Source of the DNA: DASUCS01 sp041166745
GTDB lineage: Bacteria; Actinomycetota; Acidimicrobiia; Acidimicrobiales; JACDCH01
DNA: 64,000 nucleotides
Direction of reading: 5' to 3'
Assembly (NCBI GenBank): GCA_041166745.1
Contig: JBEEGH010000002.1
Coordinates: 62,001 to 126,000 of the forward strand
Both the position numbers and the translations under genes were made by a program. Below the pieces are notes generated by a model that had not been told where the DNA came from, did no database searches, and was given only the letters and a program-made list of their open reading frames with translations. Of the stretch, positions 59,831 to 64,000 are shown in pieces (the first letter of the stretch is position 1; each line of letters opens with the position of its first letter).

Positions 59831-61862
59831 CGGCGGTCACCTCCTCGGTGAGGGCTTCCGGCTCGTCGGCCGCTTCTAGCTCGGGCGCGGCGTGGTCGTC
59901 GGGCGCGTCGTGCCCGTCGCGGTCATCGTGCGGGTGGGCGGCGTCGGGATCGGTCGACGGCTCGAGGCCGAGGCCGTAGATCCCGAGGAAGAGCACGAAG
60001 CCACCCAGTGCGGCGAAGCCGAGATTGAAGATGATGCCGTAGCCGATCAGCGGCAAGCCGGCGGCCATCACGATCGGCCAGTACGACGGCGACGGAAGGT
60101 GCACGCCGGTCGGATCGCCCTTCTGCATCACCTCGGTGGTAGCCGCGATTCGCACGGGGCGGCCCTTGTCGTCTTCGCCGTACTTGCGGTGCCAGAACTC
60201 GTCGAGGTGGGCCACGATGGGCACCTCGTCGAAGTTGTGGGCCGGTGTCGGGTTCGGGACCATCCACTCGAGTGAGCGCGCGTCCCACGGGTCGTCGCCG
60301 ACAACGAGATGCTCGCTCTTCGCGTTCCTGCGGCTCGACACGATGTTGATGAAGAAGATGAGCACCGACAACGCGATGACGAACGCGCCGATCGTCTCGA
60401 CCATGTTCCAGAACTCGAAGCCGTATCCCTTGGCGTAGGTGTACGTGCGTCGGGGCTGGCCTTGCAGCCCGACGATGTGCATCGGACCGAACGTGAGGTT
60501 CATGCCGATGAGCACCAGCCAGAAGTGCCAGCTACCGAGCTTCTCCGAGAGCCGATAGCCAAAGGCCTTCGGCCACCAGAAGTACAGCCCGCCGAAGAAC
60601 CCGAGCAGCGCGCCACCGAAGATCACGTAGTGGAAATGGGCGACGATGTAATAGGTGTCGGTCTGTTGGAGATCAGACGGCGACACCGCGTGCGTGACGC
60701 CCGAAAGTCCGCCGATGGTGAACATCGCGACGAGACCGACCGCGAACTTCATCGCGGTCGTGAAGGTCAGTCGCCCGCCGTACATCGTGGCGACCCAGTT
60801 GAGGATCTTCACGCCGGTTGGAACGGCGATGAACATCGTCGACACCGAGAAGGCGGCCACGGACAACGGGCCGACGCCCGATGCGAACATGTGGTGGGCC
60901 CACACGCCCCAGCCCATGAACCCGATGGCGATGCCCGAGACGACCATGAACGGATAGCCGAAGATCGGCTTGCGCGAGAACACCGGGATGATCTCGGAGA
61001 TGATCCCGAAGGCGGGCAAGATGAGGATGTACACCTCGGGGTGGCCGAATATCCAGAAGAGGTGTTGCCACAGCAACGGGTCGGCACCCGCGTTCACGTT
61101 GAAGAAGTTCGCTCCGAAGTTGCGGTCGAACATCAGCAGGAACAACGCCACGGTGATGACCGGCATCGCGAACACGATCAGCAGCTGCGTGACGAAGCCC
61201 ATCCACGTGAACACCGGCATCTTGAACAACGTCATGCCGGGCGCCCGAAGGTTGATGACCGTGACGACGAGGTTGATGGCACCGACGGTTGACGCGATAC
61301 CGGTGATCAGCAGACCGAGGGCGTAGAAGTCCATGCCGTGGCTCGGTGAGAAGATCGGGTTGGTGTTGGGCGCGTAAGCGAACCATCCACCGTCGGGGGC
61401 GCCGCCGAGGAACCACGACGAGTTGAGGAACAGACCGCCGAACAGGAAGCACCAGAAGCTGAACGCGTTGAGCCGCGGGAAGGCAACGTCGCGCGCTCCG
61501 ACTTGTAGCGGCATCAGGTAGTTCATGAACGCCGCACCGAGCGGCATGACGACGAGGAAGATCATCGTGATGCCGTGCATCGTGAACACTTGGTTGTACT
61601 GCGCGGCGTTGAGCACGGTGCCGTTGGCGTGCACGAGTTGTAGGCGGATGAGCAGCGCCTCGACGCCACCGATGACGAAGAACATGAGGGCAGATGCGCC
61701 GTAGAGCACACCGACGCGCTTGTGGTCGACCGAGGTGATCCAGCTACGCCAGCCCTTCGACTGTCCCGGCCGCGAGAACACGCCCAGCGCCTGACGCGGT
61801 GCGACCGTTCCGCCTGACGGCAGGGCCAGGGGTTCGGAGTCTGGAGCTTCGATGATGGCCAT
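59823..61862 (-). CDS. ctaD: Cytochrome c oxidase subunit I
   Basis: 679 residues, twelve helices plus long His-rich tail. Haem-copper ligands and the Tyr-His crosslink in GHPEVYILILPAFGIISEII, WGVWAHHMFASG, and DTYYIVAHFHYVIFGGALLG; the K-channel Lys region is intact, so A-type oxidase. The C-terminal extension (about 600-679) is Asp/His/Glu-rich and unusual in length. Confidence 0.97.
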   Translation of the reverse strand: MAIIEAPDSEPLALPSGGTVAPRQALGVFSRPGQSKGWRSWITSVDHKRVGVLYGASALMFFVIGGVEALLIRLQLVHANGTVLNAAQYNQVFTMHGITMIFLVVMPLGAAFMNYLMPLQVGARDVAFPRLNAFSFWCFLFGGLFLNSSWFLGGAPDGGWFAYAPNTNPIFSPSHGMDFYALGLLITGIASTVGAINLVVTVINLRAPGMTLFKMPVFTWMGFVTQLLIVFAMPVITVALFLLMFDRNFGANFFNVNAGADPLLWQHLFWIFGHPEVYILILPAFGIISEIIPVFSRKPIFGYPFMVVSGIAIGFMGWGVWAHHMFASGVGPLSVAAFSVSTMFIAVPTGVKILNWVATMYGGRLTFTTAMKFAVGLVAMFTIGGLSGVTHAVSPSDLQQTDTYYIVAHFHYVIFGGALLGFFGGLYFWWPKAFGYRLSEKLGSWHFWLVLIGMNLTFGPMHIVGLQGQPRRTYTYAKGYGFEFWNMVETIGAFVIALSVLIFFINIVSSRRNAKSEHLVVGDDPWDARSLEWMVPNPTPAHNFDEVPIVAHLDEFWHRKYGEDDKGRPVRIAATTEVMQKGDPTGVHLPSPSYWPIVMAAGLPLIGYGIIFNLGFAALGGFVLFLGIYGLGLEPSTDPDAAHPHDDRDGHDAPDDHAAPELEAADEPEALTEEVTADE

Positions 61863-61872
61863 GGTCAGTTCC

Positions 61873-62997
61873 TCACGAGCCGGGCGCGGTCGCGCCGGCA
61901 GGGTAGGGGCCCAAGGTCTGGAGGTAGGCGATCAGTTGATCGATCTCGGCGTCGCCGAGTTTCAGATTCGGCATGCCGCGTGCCTCGGTGGGCGCCATCG
62001 GTAGCTGTGCCGGCGGATCGCGCAGCCACGTCTCGAGTTGATTGCGGTTGAACACCAGCCGGCCCTGCGTGTCGATCACCCAGAGCGGGAAGGTCGCGCT
62101 CGCGAAGACCTTGCGACTCATGAGGTGGGTGAGATTCGGCGCATGACCGGAGATGAGCGCGGCCTTGCCTTCGATCTCGTTCACGCCGTTGATCTGGTGG
62201 CAGCTGGCGCACTTCGCCTTGAACGATTCGAGGCCGGCGGCCGCTTCGCTGCCCGCTGCGGGCGTGGCCGCGTCTTGCTGCTGGTCTTGCAGCCATCGGT
62301 CGAAATCGGCCTGCGAGAGCGCGACTGCTCGGGCGCGCATGTTCGCGTGTGAGAGCCCGCAGTACTCCTTGCACTGACCGTCGTACTCGCCCGGCTGATC
62401 GGCCTCGAGCTCGAGGATCTGCGTGCGGCCCGGCACGGCGTCGCGGGTGCCGGCCAGCGCCGGGATCCAGAAGCTGTGGATCACGTCGCGTGAGTGCACC
62501 TGCAGCTCGATCTGCCTGCCCGCGGGGATCACGAGCTCGTTGGCGGTGACGATCTCGGGGGTGCCGTCGCCGTTGAGGTCGTACTCGTACGACCACCACC
62601 ACTGCTGGCCGTACACGTCGATCTTCATGGCGTTCGCCGGGCGGTGGCTGATGTTGAGGATCGTGGTGACCGTCGGGAAGGCCACGGCCACGAGGATGAG
62701 GAACGGCACGATCGTCCATGTGAGCTCGAGCTTGGTGTTGCCGTGGATCTGCTCGGGCTCCTCGTCGTCGTCGTGCTTCGCGCGACGGATACCGGTGACG
62801 ACCACGTAGGCGAGCATCACGGCGACGATCACCCCGACGACTCCGGCCGCCACGAACACCGGCACCTGGAGCTTGTTGATCTTGTCCGCGACCGGGCCCT
62901 TGGGCGAGAAGATGTTTTGCTTGCCCGAGCAGGACGAGAGCAGGAACAGCGCGGGAATGAGAACGAGGCGACGAACCCACCGCTGAGGTCCGCGCAT
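61873..62997 (-). CDS. ctaC: Cytochrome c oxidase subunit II fused to cytochrome c
   Basis: 374 residues from ATG 62997. Lipobox LLSSCSG, two helices, Cu-A domain with DVIHSFWIPALAG and GQCKEYCGLSHANMRA (two Cys, His, Met), then a C-terminal cytochrome c domain with CASCHQ and axial Met probably in APTEARGMPNLKLGD. So this is a caa3-type enzyme that carries its own electron-donor haem. Overlaps the upstream membrane protein by one base. Confidence 0.96.
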   Translation of the reverse strand: MRGPQRWVRRLVLIPALFLLSSCSGKQNIFSPKGPVADKINKLQVPVFVAAGVVGVIVAVMLAYVVVTGIRRAKHDDDEEPEQIHGNTKLELTWTIVPFLILVAVAFPTVTTILNISHRPANAMKIDVYGQQWWWSYEYDLNGDGTPEIVTANELVIPAGRQIELQVHSRDVIHSFWIPALAGTRDAVPGRTQILELEADQPGEYDGQCKEYCGLSHANMRARAVALSQADFDRWLQDQQQDAATPAAGSEAAAGLESFKAKCASCHQINGVNEIEGKAALISGHAPNLTHLMSRKVFASATFPLWVIDTQGRLVFNRNQLETWLRDPPAQLPMAPTEARGMPNLKLGDAEIDQLIAYLQTLGPYPAGATAPGS

Positions 62998-63830
62998 CAA
63001 TTGGCCTCCGCCGTCGTGGGTGCTTCTTCGGAGGTCGGCGGCGCCGGCTGGCGGCGATCGGGCGGCGTCGTCTGGTGGTCGGCCTCGTGCTTCTCGAAGT
63101 CGCGAGACCCTTCGGCCGCTCCGATGATGCCGCCGGCGAGCACACCGAGCCCGCCGAGAATGCAGATGACGGCGACGATCGTGCGCCCCGCCTTCGGAGC
63201 GGTGGCGTACACGCTCGCTGCTCCGAGGATCAGCACGGCGACGGCGATGGCGATGATCGCGGCGCCCGCCTCGCTGGCAGCGAGCAGCACCCGCGATACG
63301 CAGAGCACGAGAACGGCAATGCCGATGGCGCCGAAGAGCGGGATCTCGATCGGGTTCATCATGCGGTTGCGGATGCGACGGTTCACGTCGGCGTCGCCCG
63401 TGGCCCGCTCGGACCATGCCGACACCATCCACTCGAGGAGCACGACGATGCCGACGATTACTCCGAACAGGAAGAGCAGGTTGCTCGTGACGAGGCCGAG
63501 CACGGCGCAGGCGGCCGCGGCCGCTCCGAGGATCGGCCAGTAGCTGGCGGTGCGAGGCGAGTGCGTCTCCGGCATCTGCTCGAGCCGAGCCGACGCCTGC
63601 TGCGCTTCAGGATCGGCGTCACGGAACGCGATCACTGTCCCCCCGACGAACAGCGAGACCGTCGCGACGGAGAGCAACACGACATAGCCGGTGTGCTCGC
63701 CGACGCCCCCGTAGAACCCGAACGTCAGCCCGCCGGTGAAACCGCCGTGTGCGCCCCAGCTGTACGCGACCGCGGCGGCGAGGGCCAGTGCGGCCAGACC
63801 GAAATAGAACTTTGCGCCAGTCGTGATCAT
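62997..63830 (-). CDS. Cox-operon membrane protein, unknown role
   Basis: 277 residues. About six hydrophobic segments; a soluble stretch with RDADPEAQQASARLEQMP between the second and third; FLFGVIVGIVVLLEWMVSAW; C-terminal charged tail with Pro/Thr. Similar proteins occur in actinobacterial cox clusters. It begins seven bases after the stop of the partial subunit III-like gene and is coupled to ctaC (ATGA). Confidence 0.75.
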   Translation of the reverse strand: MITTGAKFYFGLAALALAAAVAYSWGAHGGFTGGLTFGFYGGVGEHTGYVVLLSVATVSLFVGGTVIAFRDADPEAQQASARLEQMPETHSPRTASYWPILGAAAAACAVLGLVTSNLLFLFGVIVGIVVLLEWMVSAWSERATGDADVNRRIRNRMMNPIEIPLFGAIGIAVLVLCVSRVLLAASEAGAAIIAIAVAVLILGAASVYATAPKAGRTIVAVICILGGLGVLAGGIIGAAEGSRDFEKHEADHQTTPPDRRQPAPPTSEEAPTTAEAN

Positions 63831-63837
63831 CGAGAGC

Positions 63838-64000
63838 TCATTTGGTGACGAAGATCGTGAACCAGATCACCGCGTAGACCGCAACGGTGACGTACCAATA
63901 GAGGAGTGCGGCAACGACTCCCTCGCGATCGCGACCGGAGTACTGACCGCCGAGGGTGCGGAAGGCCATGAGGGCGATGAAGACGACGCCCGCCCCGGCC
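63838..64000 (-). CDS. Second subunit III-like protein, C-terminal part only
   Basis: The frame ends TGA at 63838 and stays open to the window edge, 53 residues. GVVAALLYWYVTVAVYAVIW then FTIFVTK is the last helix of a COX3-type protein (compare YWHFVDVVWILIFTVVYL in the complete subunit III at 59222). First half is outside the window. Confidence 0.75.
   Translation of the reverse strand, partial: AGAGVVFIALMAFRTLGGQYSGRDREGVVAALLYWYVTVAVYAVIWFTIFVTK

Noticed and set aside
1..64000. CRISPR array, insertion sequence or prophage
   Set aside because: No regularly spaced repeats, no transposase or integrase, no phage structural genes were found.

Overview
The window is chromosomal DNA from a high-GC actinobacterium. 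Lineage markers are mshA (mycothiol) overlapping a YbjN-type gene, a WhiB7-type regulator with an AT-hook, proC beside a BldC/excisionase-like HTH protein, an actinobacterial LexA box, a Streptomyces-type Rex operator next to rex-hem genes, and an RsiG-like c-di-GMP coiled-coil protein. Gene content and the aa3 oxidase layout fit the class Acidimicrobiia (Ilumatobacter relatives); that placement is inference. There are about 78 protein genes, one tRNA (Lys), no rRNA, no CRISPR array and no intact prophage or IS element.

Layout. 0-2.6 kb: 3' part-truncated kinase/cyclase/AAA fusion. 2.8-6.3 kb: rex-precorrin-2 dehydrogenase-hemA-hemC, with a Rex operator in front of rex. 6.4-9.4 kb: membrane protein, alpha/beta hydrolase, acyl-CoA ligase. 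9.4-10.2 kb: a c-di-GMP-I (GEMM) riboswitch in front of a secreted CAP-domain protein. 10.2-14 kb: ABC-2 exporter, SAM-hydroxide adenosyltransferase with an unannotated 29-residue membrane peptide, HTH protein, proC. 14.1-18.6 kb: ybjN-mshA, lipoprotein, XRE regulator, then RsiG-like/response regulator/HD-GYP. 18.6-26.8 kb: cupredoxin lipoprotein, PuuD-type membrane protein, superoxide dismutase, CdsA-like and MoaD-like proteins, MaoC-like dehydratase, hydrolases, DksA/TraR protein, SDR, HNH protein. 26.8-29.4 kb: tRNA-Lys and the PhoU-DUF47-PiT phosphate operon. 29.4-35 kb: HxlR regulator/HtrA-like protease, then a lower-GC stretch with an MFS exporter and a GGDEF-EAL protein. 35-41 kb: LigD-type ligase, SufR-like regulator, thioesterase, dut, orn, glycosyltransferase, MBL hydrolase. 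40.9-41.7 kb: whiB7 with a complete attenuator leader. 41.8-47.2 kb: ResA/CcdA, pdxH, enoyl-CoA hydratase, an intein-split radical-SAM gene under a perfect SOS box. 47.3-56.2 kb: osmoprotectant ABC operon, MMPL transporter, serS, ABC-2 exporter. 56.3-64 kb: GH43-like protein and the cytochrome c oxidase operon.

Themes. (1) Cyclic-di-GMP: a riboswitch effector, an RsiG-like receptor with a near-complete two-copy binding motif, an HD-GYP phosphodiesterase, a GGDEF-EAL protein whose GGDEF motif is degenerate but whose EAL site is intact, and oligoribonuclease. All are on the sensing or degrading side. (2) Redox, haem and respiration: Rex controls haem synthesis, and the aa3 oxidase operon lies at the far end. 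(3) Stress attenuation and damage response: the whiB7 uORF/antiterminator/terminator leader and the SOS-boxed radical-SAM gene. (4) Long, nearly perfect hairpins without U-tracts lie at several gene ends; one 48-bp palindrome occurs twice, 14.5 kb apart, with its loop reversed.

All calls come from reading the sequence and translations by eye; no database search was possible.
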